Of a DNA stretch of 64,000 nt, positions 8,589-18,258 are shown piece by piece. The stretch's first letter is position 1, and each line of letters begins with the position of its first letter. The DNA is from an uncultured Pelagibacteraceae bacterium (GTDB taxonomy: Bacteria > Pseudomonadota > Alphaproteobacteria > Pelagibacterales > Pelagibacteraceae). The stretch is from positions 35,926-99,925 of the forward strand of contig CACHDJ010000003.1 in the NCBI GenBank assembly GCA_902578525.1. The letters run 5' to 3'. Under the pieces are notes generated by a model that made no database searches, was not told where the DNA came from, and saw only the letters and a program-made list of their open reading frames with translations. The translations under genes and the position numbers were made by a program.

Positions 8589-10318
8589 ACATTTTTGATA
8601 AATATTTAGATAATATAAAAAAAATTTTATTAGATCTGTCAAAAAATGGTGATTTAATTTTACCTGAAAAATTAGATCGAATTACTACTGAGATACCTCC
8701 TTCAAAATTTGATAGCGATATTTCAACAAATGTTGCGATGATTTTATCAAAAGTAAATAATAAATTGCCAACCGAGCTCGCAGTTACTTTAGCAGAAGCA
8801 ATTAAAAAAAGTGATAATTTAATTGATGATATATCTATAATTAAACCAGGTTTTATAAATATTAAATTTAAACCAATTTTCTGGACAAATTTTGCAGAAG
8901 AAATAATTAGAAATTCTAAAACTTTTGGAATTAATACAAAAGAAGGAAAGAAGAATTACTTGGTTGAATTTGTTTCAGCTAATCCAACAGGACCTTTACA
9001 TGTAGGACACTGTAGAGGAGCAATTTTAGGCGATGTTATTTCTAATGTTTTGTTATTTAATAAACATAAAGTTACAAAAGAATATTATGTTAATGATTAC
9101 GGTAATCAAATTATAAATTTTACAAAATCAGTTTATTTTAGAATTAGAGAGATTATTTATAATGAGCCTTTCCCCAAAGATAATGATGATTTGTATCCTG
9201 GGGATTATTTAATAGATTTTGCTCAAAATATAATAGATACAAATCAAAAAATTGATTTCAAAAATTTTGAAAATATATCAGATGTACTAACAGATCTATC
9301 TATTGATGAGGCATTAAAATTAATAAAAAATAACCTTAGTATCCTTGGAGTTAATCATGATAATTTTGTAAGTGAAAAAAAATTAGTTAAAAATGATGAA
9401 GTTAAAAAAGTTATTGATTTTCTAAGAAAAAATGAATTTGTTTATAAAGGTAAAATTAAAGCACCAGTAAGTGAGAATAATGACAAATGGGTAGAACGTG
9501 AACAATTACTTTTTAGATCTACAGATTTTGGAGATGATAAAGATAGAGCTTTACAAAAATCTGATGGTGCTTGGACTTATTTTGCAAGTGATGTTGCATA
9601 TCATAAGAATAAATTAGATAGAAAATTCGATTATTTGATTAATATTTTGGGTGCTGATCATGCAGGATATATCAAAAGAATTACTTCATCTGTAGATGCA
9701 TTATCAGGAAAAAAAGATAAATTAATTTGCAAAATTAGTCAGCTTGTAAAACTTATCAAAGACAACAAACCTTTTAAAATGTCAAAGAGAAAGGGAGATT
9801 ACATAACTGTTGATGATTTGATTGAAGAAGTTGGTAAAGATGCCACTAGATTTATAATGCTTAACAGAAGCAGTGATGTTGAATTGGATTTCGATTTTGA
9901 TGCAGTTAAAGAAACTTCAAAAGATAATCCACTTTATTACGTTCAATATTGTTATGCGAGAATTGCATCTGTATTTAGACATATCAACAAGGATTTGAAA
10001 TTAGATATTGAAATAAAAAGCTATAAATTTGAATATACCAATGACGAAATAAAAATTTTAAAAAAAGTTTCTGAATGGCCTAAATGTATTGATACAGCTA
10101 GTAGTAAATTTGAACCTCACCGCATCCCAGTATTTTTATATGAACTAGCATCAGAATTTCATTCATATTGGAACTTAGGAAAGCAAAACCCAAAGAAAAG
10201 ATTCATAAATGATAATAAAGATATTTCTGAAGATAAATTAGTTTTTTTAAAAGTAATCTCTAATGTTATTAAGTCCGGTATGGATATAGTGGGAGTCAGT
10301 ACACCAGAAAAAATGTAA
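8585..10318 (+). CDS. argS: Arginyl-tRNA synthetase
   Basis: Class I aminoacyl-tRNA synthetase, 577 residues. The HIGH-type motif is GPLHVGHCRGA near residue 135 and the KMSKS-type motif is FKMSKRKGDY near 398. The N-terminal additional domain and the C-terminal DALR anticodon-binding domain (from YVQYCYARI) are both present. It starts within the dgt stop (ATGA), and its stop shares one base with the next ATG. Confidence 0.97.
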   Translation: MNIFDKYLDNIKKILLDLSKNGDLILPEKLDRITTEIPPSKFDSDISTNVAMILSKVNNKLPTELAVTLAEAIKKSDNLIDDISIIKPGFINIKFKPIFWTNFAEEIIRNSKTFGINTKEGKKNYLVEFVSANPTGPLHVGHCRGAILGDVISNVLLFNKHKVTKEYYVNDYGNQIINFTKSVYFRIREIIYNEPFPKDNDDLYPGDYLIDFAQNIIDTNQKIDFKNFENISDVLTDLSIDEALKLIKNNLSILGVNHDNFVSEKKLVKNDEVKKVIDFLRKNEFVYKGKIKAPVSENNDKWVEREQLLFRSTDFGDDKDRALQKSDGAWTYFASDVAYHKNKLDRKFDYLINILGADHAGYIKRITSSVDALSGKKDKLICKISQLVKLIKDNKPFKMSKRKGDYITVDDLIEEVGKDATRFIMLNRSSDVELDFDFDAVKETSKDNPLYYVQYCYARIASVFRHINKDLKLDIEIKSYKFEYTNDEIKILKKVSEWPKCIDTASSKFEPHRIPVFLYELASEFHSYWNLGKQNPKKRFINDNKDISEDKLVFLKVISNVIKSGMDIVGVSTPEKM

Positions 10319-10578
10319 TGCTTAAAGAAATTAAATATTTATTATTTGTGCTGATTATTGGGATGTTTCTTTTTTTTACAGGCAGATATTATTTTTCAGA
10401 TCAAAATATAAAAAATTCATACAGATCATTTAATCAAATTAATGAGAAAATTGATATTTATTCAAGAAATTTGCCTACTTTAGAAAATGATACACAAGAT
10501 ATAATTGAATATGTAAAACAAAGTAAAAATAAAAAAAAGAAAAAGTTTAATTTTTGGAAACTTTTAGAGAATGATTAA
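10318..10578 (+). CDS. Small membrane protein at the SPOR-protein position
   Basis: The 86-residue protein has one N-terminal transmembrane segment (about 7-26), a short periplasmic-type region and a Lys-rich tail ending NFWKLLEND. It sits between argS and nagZ, where other alphaproteobacteria encode a membrane-anchored SPOR-domain protein. No SPOR fold is visible here, so it looks like a remnant reduced to the anchor, or an unrelated replacement. Overlaps of 1 base with argS and 8 with nagZ argue that it is translated. Confidence 0.75.
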   Translation: MLKEIKYLLFVLIIGMFLFFTGRYYFSDQNIKNSYRSFNQINEKIDIYSRNLPTLENDTQDIIEYVKQSKNKKKKKFNFWKLLEND

Positions 10579-11521
10579 CAAAAGAAAAGCGTTTATAGTA
10601 GGTTTAAAATCATACAAATTATCTAATAAAGAAAAAATTTTTTTAAAGAAATATAAACCTTGGGGTGTTATTTTGTTTTCAAGAAATATTAAAACAATTA
10701 AGCAAACTAAAACTCTTACAGATAATATAAAAAAAATTTTTAAAGATAAAAAATATCCAATATTAATTGATCAAGAAGGGGGTAGAATAAATAGACTAAA
10801 TAAAATAATTAGTTTTGATAATTTAACTTCTGAATATTTTGGAAATTTGTTTGAAAAAGATTTAAATCAACTAAATATTTTTTATAAATTATTTGTAGAT
10901 AAAACCTCTTATTTATTGAAGATGATTGGAGTAAATATTAATACAGTTCCCGTTTTAGATCTTAGAGTAAAAGGTGCTAGTAACATTATTGGTGATCGAT
11001 CTTTCTCTAAAAACAAAAATATTGTATCAAAAATGGGTGATTATTGTATTGAATTATATCATGAAAACTCAGTAGGAACCGTTATAAAGCATATGCCTGG
11101 ACATGGATTAGCTAAAGTAGACAGCCATAAATTCACTCCTGTTATTAAGAAGTCATTAAAATATCTTTCTAAAAATGACTTTTATACTTTTAAAAATAAA
11201 AAAAGTTATTTTGCTATGACTGCTCATATTATTTACGAAAAATTAGATAAATTAAATACTGCAACACATTCAAAAAAAATTATTAAACTCATAAGAAATA
11301 AGATTGGATTTAAAAATATTCTAATTTCTGATGATTTATCAATGAAAAGTCTTAAAGGAGATATTAAAATTAATACAATTAAATCTTTTAAAGCCGGTTG
11401 TAACATAGTCCTACATTGCAATGGTAATCTTAATGAAATGCAGATAGTTGCTAATAATTCCCCTTTAATTAACAACTTTGTAATAAAAAAAACATCACAA
11501 TTTCGTAAAATTTTAAGTTAA
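10571..11521 (+). CDS. nagZ: Beta-N-acetylhexosaminidase NagZ
   Basis: Family GH3 glucosaminidase, 316 residues, cytoplasmic, removing GlcNAc from GlcNAc-anhydroMurNAc muropeptides during wall recycling. Motifs: LIDQEGGRINRL, KHMPGHGLAKVDSH with the general-acid Asp-His, and LISDDLSM containing the nucleophile Asp. It shares an 8-base overlap with the upstream membrane protein gene. Confidence 0.93.
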   Translation: MINKRKAFIVGLKSYKLSNKEKIFLKKYKPWGVILFSRNIKTIKQTKTLTDNIKKIFKDKKYPILIDQEGGRINRLNKIISFDNLTSEYFGNLFEKDLNQLNIFYKLFVDKTSYLLKMIGVNINTVPVLDLRVKGASNIIGDRSFSKNKNIVSKMGDYCIELYHENSVGTVIKHMPGHGLAKVDSHKFTPVIKKSLKYLSKNDFYTFKNKKSYFAMTAHIIYEKLDKLNTATHSKKIIKLIRNKIGFKNILISDDLSMKSLKGDIKINTIKSFKAGCNIVLHCNGNLNEMQIVANNSPLINNFVIKKTSQFRKILS

Positions 11522-11530
11522 TATCTTCAC

Positions 11531-12271
11531 ATGTCTGAAACTGATTCTGTACTGTTTAAAGTAAATGTAAATAATTATAATGGACCTTTAGATGCTCTTT
11601 TAGATCTTGCTAAAGCACAAAAAGTTGATTTAGAACAAATTTCTATAACCAAATTAGCAGATCAGTTTCATGATTATATAACTAAAAAAAAAGATTTGAA
11701 TTTGGAAGTTGCTTCAGAATATTTGTTGATGGCAACCTGGTTAGCATATCTTAAATCTAAATTATTATTACCAGGTACTCCAGAAGAGGAATTTAAAGTT
11801 CAAGAGGTTGCTGAAAAATTAAAACTCCAATTAAAAAAATTAGAGTTAATTCGTTTGCTTTCTGATCAAATGTTAAAAAGAAAAAGGCTTGGTAGAGAAA
11901 TTCGATCAAGAGGAATGAAAGGAAATATAAGATCAATGTATAGTTCAGAATATAAATTAAGTTTATTTGAACTTTTGAAATCTTATTCAACAATTATTAT
12001 GACTAAAGATTTTCAAAAAATGAATATCCCCAAGTTACCTGTTTTCACAACTGAAGATGGAATTAAAACAATAAAAGAATTTTTTGGTAAACTAATTGAT
12101 TGGCAAAATTTAGATGATTTAATACCAAAAAACTTTAAATCTGGGAAAGGTTATAAAACAACTGGTAAAGCAGGAATTTTTTCTGGCTCTTTAGAACTAG
12201 TTAAAGAAGGTAATTTGAAAATTAAACAAGACGAATTATTTAAAGATATTTATATTAAAGAAAATTCATGA
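11531..12271 (+). CDS. scpA: Segregation and condensation protein A
   Basis: The 246-residue kleisin of the bacterial SMC complex has an N-terminal block NNYNGPLDALLDLAKAQKVDLEQI and the EYLLMATWLAYLKSKLLLP helix typical of ScpA. It bridges SMC heads with ScpB and helps to condense and separate chromosomes. Its stop overlaps the scpB ATG by 4 bases. Confidence 0.94.
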   Translation: MSETDSVLFKVNVNNYNGPLDALLDLAKAQKVDLEQISITKLADQFHDYITKKKDLNLEVASEYLLMATWLAYLKSKLLLPGTPEEEFKVQEVAEKLKLQLKKLELIRLLSDQMLKRKRLGREIRSRGMKGNIRSMYSSEYKLSLFELLKSYSTIIMTKDFQKMNIPKLPVFTTEDGIKTIKEFFGKLIDWQNLDDLIPKNFKSGKGYKTTGKAGIFSGSLELVKEGNLKIKQDELFKDIYIKENS

Positions 12272-12969
12272 ATAAAAAAAAAATATTAAAAAAAGATAAT
12301 ATCGTGAACTTTCCATCTAAATTATCATCTATTGAAAAAGAAATTGAAGCTATAATCTTTGCAGCAGCCGAACCATTAGATATTGAAACAATAGAAAGTA
12401 AACTTTCGAAAAAGGTAGATATAAATAAGTCATTAGAAAAATTAAAAACTGAATATTCTATGAGAGGAATTAATTTAGTTTGTATTTCAAAAAAATGGTC
12501 TTTTCGAACATCTCCTCATTTATCAAATTTGATGATTAAAGAAAAAATGGTTGAAAAAAAATTATCAAGAGCTGCTATAGAAACTTTGGCTATAATTGTT
12601 TATCATCAACCTGTAACTAGAGCTGAAATTGAGGAAATAAGAGGTGTTGCGTTTGGAACTAATACTATAGAAATTTTAATGGAACTCAACTGGGTTAAAC
12701 CTGGTGGTCGTAAAGATTTACCCGGTAAACCAATTCAGTATGTCACTACTGAAGAATTTTTAAGCCATTTCAATTTACAAAAATTGTCAGATTTACCCAC
12801 AGTTGATGAATTAGGAGCTGCTGGTTTGATAGATACTACTAGTGTAGATAATGAAATTTTTGGTACTGGGAAGTTTTATAAAGAGAAGCAAGAAGAAAAA
12901 AAAGAAGACATTTACTCAAATATCGATGAAATGTTGAGTGGCACTCTTGATGAAGAGGATAATAAATAA
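12268..12969 (+). CDS. scpB: Segregation and condensation protein B
   Basis: The 233-residue partner of ScpA has two winged-helix domains: the IEAIIFAAAEPL motif near residue 27 and the central RAAIETLAIIVYHQPVTRAEI with the GVAFGTNTI turn. The acidic C-terminal tail is poorly conserved, as usual. The pair scpAB between nagZ and tatA is standard for alphaproteobacteria. Confidence 0.94.
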   Translation: MNKKKILKKDNIVNFPSKLSSIEKEIEAIIFAAAEPLDIETIESKLSKKVDINKSLEKLKTEYSMRGINLVCISKKWSFRTSPHLSNLMIKEKMVEKKLSRAAIETLAIIVYHQPVTRAEIEEIRGVAFGTNTIEILMELNWVKPGGRKDLPGKPIQYVTTEEFLSHFNLQKLSDLPTVDELGAAGLIDTTSVDNEIFGTGKFYKEKQEEKKEDIYSNIDEMLSGTLDEEDNK

Positions 12970-13012
12970 AAAGTCACTTTTAAAATTTTTATAAACAGGA
13001 TATAAAGTTTTT

Positions 13013-13219
13013 ATGAGTATAGGTATTTGGCAAATTGCTATCGTAGTTATTTTAGTAGTTTTACTATTTGGTAGAGGTAAGATCTCTAGTTTAATGGGTG
13101 ATGTTGCTAAAGGAATAAAAAGTTTTAAAAAAGGTATGGCTTCAGATGTTTCAGATGAGTCAGAACCAAAAAATATTTCTGAAGATAATCAAGATTCAAA
13201 TAATAAAGATAAAGACTAA
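13013..13219 (+). CDS. tatA: Twin-arginine translocase subunit TatA
   Basis: The 68-residue protein has an N-terminal transmembrane helix, the [20 protein letters not shown] hinge/amphipathic helix and a charged disordered tail. It is preceded by a 43-base gap after scpB and followed 5 bases later by tatB. It forms the oligomeric pore for folded proteins. Confidence 0.95.
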   Translation: MSIGIWQIAIVVILVVLLFGRGKISSLMGDVAKGIKSFKKGMASDVSDESEPKNISEDNQDSNNKDKD

Positions 13220-13224
13220 GTCAC

Positions 13225-13443
13225 ATGCCTACTATTGGTTGGTTTGAGATTTTAATTGTAGTTGCAATAGCTATAGTTGTTTTAGGACCAAAAGATTTTC
13301 CTTTAATGTTAAAAAAAGTTGGATCATGGATAGGAACAACTAAAAGATATATTAATAATATTCAAAATGAAGTTTCTAATATTGATATAGAAGAAAATAA
13401 TATTCAAAAAAAAGAAAATAAAGAAAATAAGAAAGATGCTTAA
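13225..13443 (+). CDS. tatB: Twin-arginine translocase subunit TatB
   Basis: At 72 residues it is short for TatB. It starts MPTIGWFEILIVVAIAIVVLGPKDFPLMLKK, with the TatB-type GWFE...LGPKD...P transmembrane/hinge signature, and a reduced charged tail. It forms the receptor with TatC, whose start overlaps by 8 bases. Confidence 0.93.
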   Translation: MPTIGWFEILIVVAIAIVVLGPKDFPLMLKKVGSWIGTTKRYINNIQNEVSNIDIEENNIQKKENKENKKDA

Positions 13444-14203
13444 GGAAGACAAAGAGAGTGGGTTTATCAGTCATCTATCTGAACTAAGAAAAAGACTAAT
13501 TCATAGTTTTATTTTTCTTATAATCTTTTTTGTCTTTTGTTATATATTTGCTGAACATCTTTATGGTTTTTTAGTTGAACCGTATGCTACTGCAGTAAAA
13601 GATGATGAAATTGATAGGAGGTTAATATTTACTGCTCTTCAAGAAACTTTTTTAACTTATTTAAAGGTTTCATTTTTTACTGCTTTCTTTATTACATTTC
13701 CGTTTATATTAATTCAAATTTGGAAATTTATCGCGCCTGGTTTATATAAACATGAAAAGGTAGCTATTTTACCTTACTTGATATTAACACCCATCTTATT
13801 TTTTTTAGGTGGTATGCTTGTCTATTATTTAATTATGCCTCTAGCTATAAAGTTTTTTTTATCTTTTGAGAGCAGTGGTATTTCAACAAATCTTCCAATA
13901 CAATTAGAAGCAAAAGTTAATGAATATCTTTCATTAGTAATGAAATTGATATTTGCTTTTGGTATAAGCTTTCAATTACCAGTAGTTTTAAGTTTGTTAG
14001 CCAGAGTAGGGATAGTAGATTCAGAATTTTTGAAAACAAGAAGAAAATATGTTGTTGTAATGATTTTTGCTGCTGCAGCATTATTAACACCACCTGATCC
14101 TATTACTCAAATTGGATTAGCAATACCATTGTTAATTCTATATGAATTATCTATTTTTTCAGTAAAGTTTATTGAAAATAAAAAATTTAAAAACGATGTA
14201 TAA
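13436..14203 (+). CDS. tatC: Sec-independent translocase TatC
   Basis: The 255-residue six-helix membrane protein has the family N-terminus FISHLSELRKRL (signal-peptide recognition), FLTYLKVSFFTAFF, and the FQLPVVLSLLARVG ... LLTPPDPITQ region. It recognises twin-arginine signal peptides. It ends 8 bases inside serS. Confidence 0.96.
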   Translation: MLKEDKESGFISHLSELRKRLIHSFIFLIIFFVFCYIFAEHLYGFLVEPYATAVKDDEIDRRLIFTALQETFLTYLKVSFFTAFFITFPFILIQIWKFIAPGLYKHEKVAILPYLILTPILFFLGGMLVYYLIMPLAIKFFLSFESSGISTNLPIQLEAKVNEYLSLVMKLIFAFGISFQLPVVLSLLARVGIVDSEFLKTRRKYVVVMIFAAAALLTPPDPITQIGLAIPLLILYELSIFSVKFIENKKFKNDV

Positions 14204-15455
14204 TTTTAAAGAAATACGTAAAGATTTTGATAATTTCAAAAAATTGTTAGAAAAGCGCAATGTTGATATTGATTTTGATCATCTTAAGCATTTAGATGAA
14301 AAAAATAGAAATCTTATTCAAAAAAAGGAAAGTTTTGAAAATGAAAAAAAAGCTATATCAAAGTCAAAAGATCAATCTTTATTTAAAAAATCAAAAGAGA
14401 TTTCCAATCAAATAGAAATCATTTCTGAAGAGCAAAAAAAGATTAAAAACGAGCTTGATTTATTATTATCAAATATTCCAAATTTACCACATTCAGATGT
14501 TCCAATTGGTAAAGATGAAAATGATAATGTAGAAATATCAAAAAATGGTAAAATTCCAAAATTTGATTTTAAAATTAGATCACACTACGAATTAGGTGAA
14601 AATCTTAATATGCTTGATTTTGATTTAGCTACCAAAACAACTGGATCAAGATTTGTTTTTGTAAAAAATCAATTAGCTCTATTAGAAAGGGCACTATCTA
14701 ATTTTATGTTAGATAAGCATATTTCTAAAAACGGATATCAAGAAATATCTCCACCATTAATTGCTTCAGAAAATACGATGTATGGAACTGGCCAATTACC
14801 AAAGTTTGAAAATGATCAATTTGAAATTAAATTTGATAAAGGATCTGATAGAAAGTTTTTGATTCCAACAGCTGAAGTCATTTTAACCAATATAGTAAAA
14901 GATAAAATTGTAGATTTAAAGGATCTTCCAATGAGATTTGTTGCTTCTACTCCTTGTTTCAGAAAGGAGGCAGGAAGTTACGGTAAAGATACTAAAGGCA
15001 TGATCCGACAACATCAGTTTTATAAAGTTGAAATGGTCAGTATAGTTGAAAAAGATAAATGTCTTAATGAACTTGAACGCATGACTGATTGTGCTACGGG
15101 TATATTAGATGATCTTAATCTTCCATATAGAAAAATGATTTTATGCAGTGGAGATATGGGATTTAGTGCTGAAAAAACATATGATATTGAAGTTTGGATT
15201 CCGTCAGAAAATAGATATAGAGAAATTTCCTCTTGCTCATCTTGTTCTACTTTTCAAGCTGTAAGAATGAAAACAAGATATAAAAATCAAGCTAACGAAA
15301 CCGTAAATGTTGGTACACTTAACGGAAGTGGTTTAGCTATTGGAAGAACTTTAATTGCTGTAATGGAAAATTATCAATTGAAGGATGGCAGCATTATTGT
15401 CCCTGAAAAATTGCGACCTTATATGAATAATTTACAAATAATTTCTTTGAATTAA
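14196..15455 (+). CDS. serS: Seryl-tRNA synthetase
   Basis: Class II synthetase, 419 residues from the ATG at 14196. The N-terminal coiled-coil arm spans about residues 25-100, and the catalytic domain shows motif 2 (FVASTPCFRKEAGS) and motif 3 (NGSGLAIGRTLIAVMENYQ). A TTG at 14172 would extend the frame deeper into tatC; the ATG gives the normal MYNFKEIRKDF start. In other alphaproteobacteria surE, pcm and nlpD follow; here only 54 bases separate serS from yajC. Confidence 0.96.
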   Translation: MYNFKEIRKDFDNFKKLLEKRNVDIDFDHLKHLDEKNRNLIQKKESFENEKKAISKSKDQSLFKKSKEISNQIEIISEEQKKIKNELDLLLSNIPNLPHSDVPIGKDENDNVEISKNGKIPKFDFKIRSHYELGENLNMLDFDLATKTTGSRFVFVKNQLALLERALSNFMLDKHISKNGYQEISPPLIASENTMYGTGQLPKFENDQFEIKFDKGSDRKFLIPTAEVILTNIVKDKIVDLKDLPMRFVASTPCFRKEAGSYGKDTKGMIRQHQFYKVEMVSIVEKDKCLNELERMTDCATGILDDLNLPYRKMILCSGDMGFSAEKTYDIEVWIPSENRYREISSCSSCSTFQAVRMKTRYKNQANETVNVGTLNGSGLAIGRTLIAVMENYQLKDGSIIVPEKLRPYMNNLQIISLN

Positions 15456-15475
15456 AGTTGTTTTAGTTGAGTAGA

Positions 15476-15485
15476 TGGTATAAAT
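15476..15485 (+). promoter_or_regulatory. Putative extended -10 promoter for yajC-secDF
   Basis: TGGTATAAAT lies about 25 bases before yajC in the only open spacer (54 bases) of this block. The same ten bases occur upstream of ssb. It fits an extended -10 element (TG-N-TATAAT like). No convincing -35 at standard spacing was found. Confidence 0.4.
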
Positions 15486-15509
15486 AATCATCTTTAATAA
15501 AGGAGTTTT

Positions 15510-15797
15510 ATGGAAGGTTCAGGAATAGGTCAATTTATACCACTAATTTTAATTTTTGTTATTTTTTATTTTTTCTTAATTAGACCCCAACAAAAAAAGG
15601 TTAAAGAGCATAAGGCTATGGTTGAAGGTTTAAAAAAAGGAGATAAGGTTGTAACTTCAGGTGGCATTACAGGGACTATCACAAGAGTTGTTGATAATGA
15701 TAAAGTTGAGGTAGAAATTGCCGACAATGTTACAGTTGAAGTTATAAGAGGCACAGGCATTCAAAGCCTTTTAAATACACTAGAAGTTAAAAAATAA
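15510..15797 (+). CDS. yajC: Preprotein translocase accessory subunit YajC
   Basis: The 95-residue protein has a single transmembrane helix, the PQQKKVKEHK linker and the GDKVVTSGGITGTI domain. It associates with SecDF. It is one of few genes here with a strong Shine-Dalgarno sequence (AAGGAG at 15500-15505). Confidence 0.95.
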   Translation: MEGSGIGQFIPLILIFVIFYFFLIRPQQKKVKEHKAMVEGLKKGDKVVTSGGITGTITRVVDNDKVEVEIADNVTVEVIRGTGIQSLLNTLEVKK

Positions 15798-15814
15798 TCA
15801 AATTTTTTTGAGAA

Positions 15815-17368
15815 ATGTTATATTTTTCTAAATTAAGAATTATATTTGTTTCTTTAATAACTTTATGCTGCATATTGATTGCATCAAATAATATATTAAA
15901 TCCAGATCAAAGATTTTTCGGTAAAAAAATAAATCTTGGATTGGATTTACAGGGCGGATCATATTTATTATTGGAAATTGACAATACACCAGTAATTGAT
16001 CAAAAACTTCAAAATACAACCACTTTAATAAGAACTTATTTTAAAGATAAGAATATAAGAATTGGTAATTTAAGTTTAGATAATCAGAAAATCAAATTTG
16101 AAGTTGATGAAAAATCTAAACAGTTAGTACTAGAAACTTTCAGTGATGAAAACAGTGAAATTAATCCTTATTATCCAAGATTTAAATCACATCAATTTGA
16201 TGTAGAAGATTTAGGGAATTTTATTGAATTAAGTTTTTCAAGACAGGGATTGGTTAAATTAAAAACATCCTCTCAAGATCAAGCTTTAGAAATTGTAAGA
16301 AGAAGAATTGATGAAGTAGGCACTAATGAACCTAATATTCTGAAACGAGGAAATGATAGGGTACTTGTTGAACTTCCAGGATTAGATGATCCTATGAGAA
16401 TCAAATCATTACTAGGAAAAACTGCAAATTTATCTTTTAGATTTGTATCTAATAATAATCAGGATTCCTTTGGTGTTGAATTATTAAAATATGAAAATGA
16501 TATAGATGAAGATTATGTTAGTAAAAGAATAATTTTAAGTGGTGATAACTTATTAGATGCTCAACCTAGAATGAATAATCAAACTAACGAAACTGTAGTA
16601 TCTTTCACATTAGATAGAGTTGGTGCAAAACGTTTTGGAAAAGCCACATCAACAGGTATAGGAAAGCAATTAGCTATTGTTTTAGATGGAAAAATTATAA
16701 GCGCGCCAATTATTCAAGATACTATTGCAAGTGGCAATGGTCAAATCAGTGGAGGTTTTACATTTCAATCAGCGACAGATCTTGCTCTTTTATTAAGATC
16801 TGGTGCGTTACCAGCTCCATTAAATATTATAGAGGAAAGAACTGTTGGACCTGATTTGGGGCAAGATTCTATAAATGCTGGAATGTTTGCCCTAATTATA
16901 GGTTTTTTATTGGTAATCGTATTTATGTTTGTGAAATACAAAATCTTTGGATTAATAACTAATATTACTCTTATTGTTAATCTAATATTACTATTGGGGA
17001 TATTAACTTTATTTGAAGCAACACTTACTCTTCCAGGAATAGCAGGCATAATTTTAACTGTAGGTATGGCTGTAGATGCAAATGTATTAATATTTGAGAG
17101 AATTAAAGAAGAGTCTAAAAATGAAAAAAATAATATTATTGCTTTTGATAGTGGTTATTCAAAATCTAGGACAGCGATACTAGATGCAAATATAACTACT
17201 TTATTGGCAGCTATAATATTATTTTTTATGGGATCTGGTCCTATAAAAGGATTTTCAGTGACTTTAGGTGTAGGAATTTTTACTACCTTATTTTCTGTAT
17301 ATTTTATTGCTAGACTATTTACATCGCTTTACGTTTCTAAGAATAAAGATAAAGAAAGGCTAATATAA
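15815..17368 (+). CDS. secD: Protein translocase subunit SecD
   Basis: The 517-residue RND-like membrane protein has the N-terminal LGLDLQGGSYLLLEID motif, a large periplasmic P1 domain and a C-terminal six-helix block including VGMAVDANVLIFERIKEE (family D4 motif). It uses the proton gradient to pull exported proteins across the membrane. Its stop shares a base with the secF ATG. Confidence 0.97.
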   Translation: MLYFSKLRIIFVSLITLCCILIASNNILNPDQRFFGKKINLGLDLQGGSYLLLEIDNTPVIDQKLQNTTTLIRTYFKDKNIRIGNLSLDNQKIKFEVDEKSKQLVLETFSDENSEINPYYPRFKSHQFDVEDLGNFIELSFSRQGLVKLKTSSQDQALEIVRRRIDEVGTNEPNILKRGNDRVLVELPGLDDPMRIKSLLGKTANLSFRFVSNNNQDSFGVELLKYENDIDEDYVSKRIILSGDNLLDAQPRMNNQTNETVVSFTLDRVGAKRFGKATSTGIGKQLAIVLDGKIISAPIIQDTIASGNGQISGGFTFQSATDLALLLRSGALPAPLNIIEERTVGPDLGQDSINAGMFALIIGFLLVIVFMFVKYKIFGLITNITLIVNLILLLGILTLFEATLTLPGIAGIILTVGMAVDANVLIFERIKEESKNEKNNIIAFDSGYSKSRTAILDANITTLLAAIILFFMGSGPIKGFSVTLGVGIFTTLFSVYFIARLFTSLYVSKNKDKERLI

Positions 17369-18258
17369 TGATTAGATTTAATAGATTTTATAAGCAATTT
17401 AATATCATATCTACGTTATTAATAGTCTGTTCATTGATATTATTAATTTTTAAGGGTTTGAATTTTGGAATTGATTTCAAAGGAGGAACATTAATTGAGT
17501 TAAGATCAAGTGATAATAAAGTTAATGTTTCAAGTTTAAGAGATAATTTAAACCAAATGAATTTAGGAGATGTTTCAGTTAAGAAATTCGGTAGTGACCA
17601 GGATTATCTTATTAAATTCGAGAAAAAAGATAATAAAAATATGATTATCGAAAAGGTTAAATCAAATTTAGATAAATCATTTGGCAATAATATAGATTTT
17701 AGAAGAGTTGAAAATGTTGGGCCTAAGGTGAGTTCTGAATTGTTAAGATCTGGAATTATTGCGATTAGTATTTCTTTAGCAGCTATGTTAATTTATATTT
17801 GGATTAGATTTGAATGGCAATTTAGTCTAGGAGCTATTATGGCTTTATTCCATGATGTAATAGTAACTCTAGGTTTGTTTTCTCTTTTGAATTTAGAAAT
17901 TAATTTATCAATTATTGCAGCAGTTTTGACAATAGTTGGTTACTCCATGAATGATACAGTTGTTATTTTTGATAGAGTTAGAGAAAATTTAAGAAAATAT
18001 TCTGATATTAAAATATTCGATTTAACTAATATTTCAATTAATGAAACTTTATCAAGAACGTTAATTACTTCTATAACCACTTTGTTGGCATTGCTATCCA
18101 TTTTCTTTTTTGGAGGAGAAGTATTAAAAGGATTTTCTTTAGCAATGATTTTTGGCGTAATATTTGGTACTTACTCCTCAATATATATAGCTAATACAGT
18201 ATTAGTTAGATTAAATGTTTCTCAAAAAACAATATTAAAGGAAGATGAAAAAGTTTAA
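17368..18258 (+). CDS. secF: Protein translocase subunit SecF
   Basis: The 296-residue partner of SecD has the GLNFGIDFKGGTLIELR motif after the first helix and VGYSMNDTVVIFDRVREN in the membrane block. It lies last in the forward run and overlaps the 3' end of the reverse PuuD-like gene by 4 bases. Confidence 0.97.
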   Translation: MIRFNRFYKQFNIISTLLIVCSLILLIFKGLNFGIDFKGGTLIELRSSDNKVNVSSLRDNLNQMNLGDVSVKKFGSDQDYLIKFEKKDNKNMIIEKVKSNLDKSFGNNIDFRRVENVGPKVSSELLRSGIIAISISLAAMLIYIWIRFEWQFSLGAIMALFHDVIVTLGLFSLLNLEINLSIIAAVLTIVGYSMNDTVVIFDRVRENLRKYSDIKIFDLTNISINETLSRTLITSITTLLALLSIFFFGGEVLKGFSLAMIFGVIFGTYSSIYIANTVLVRLNVSQKTILKEDEKV

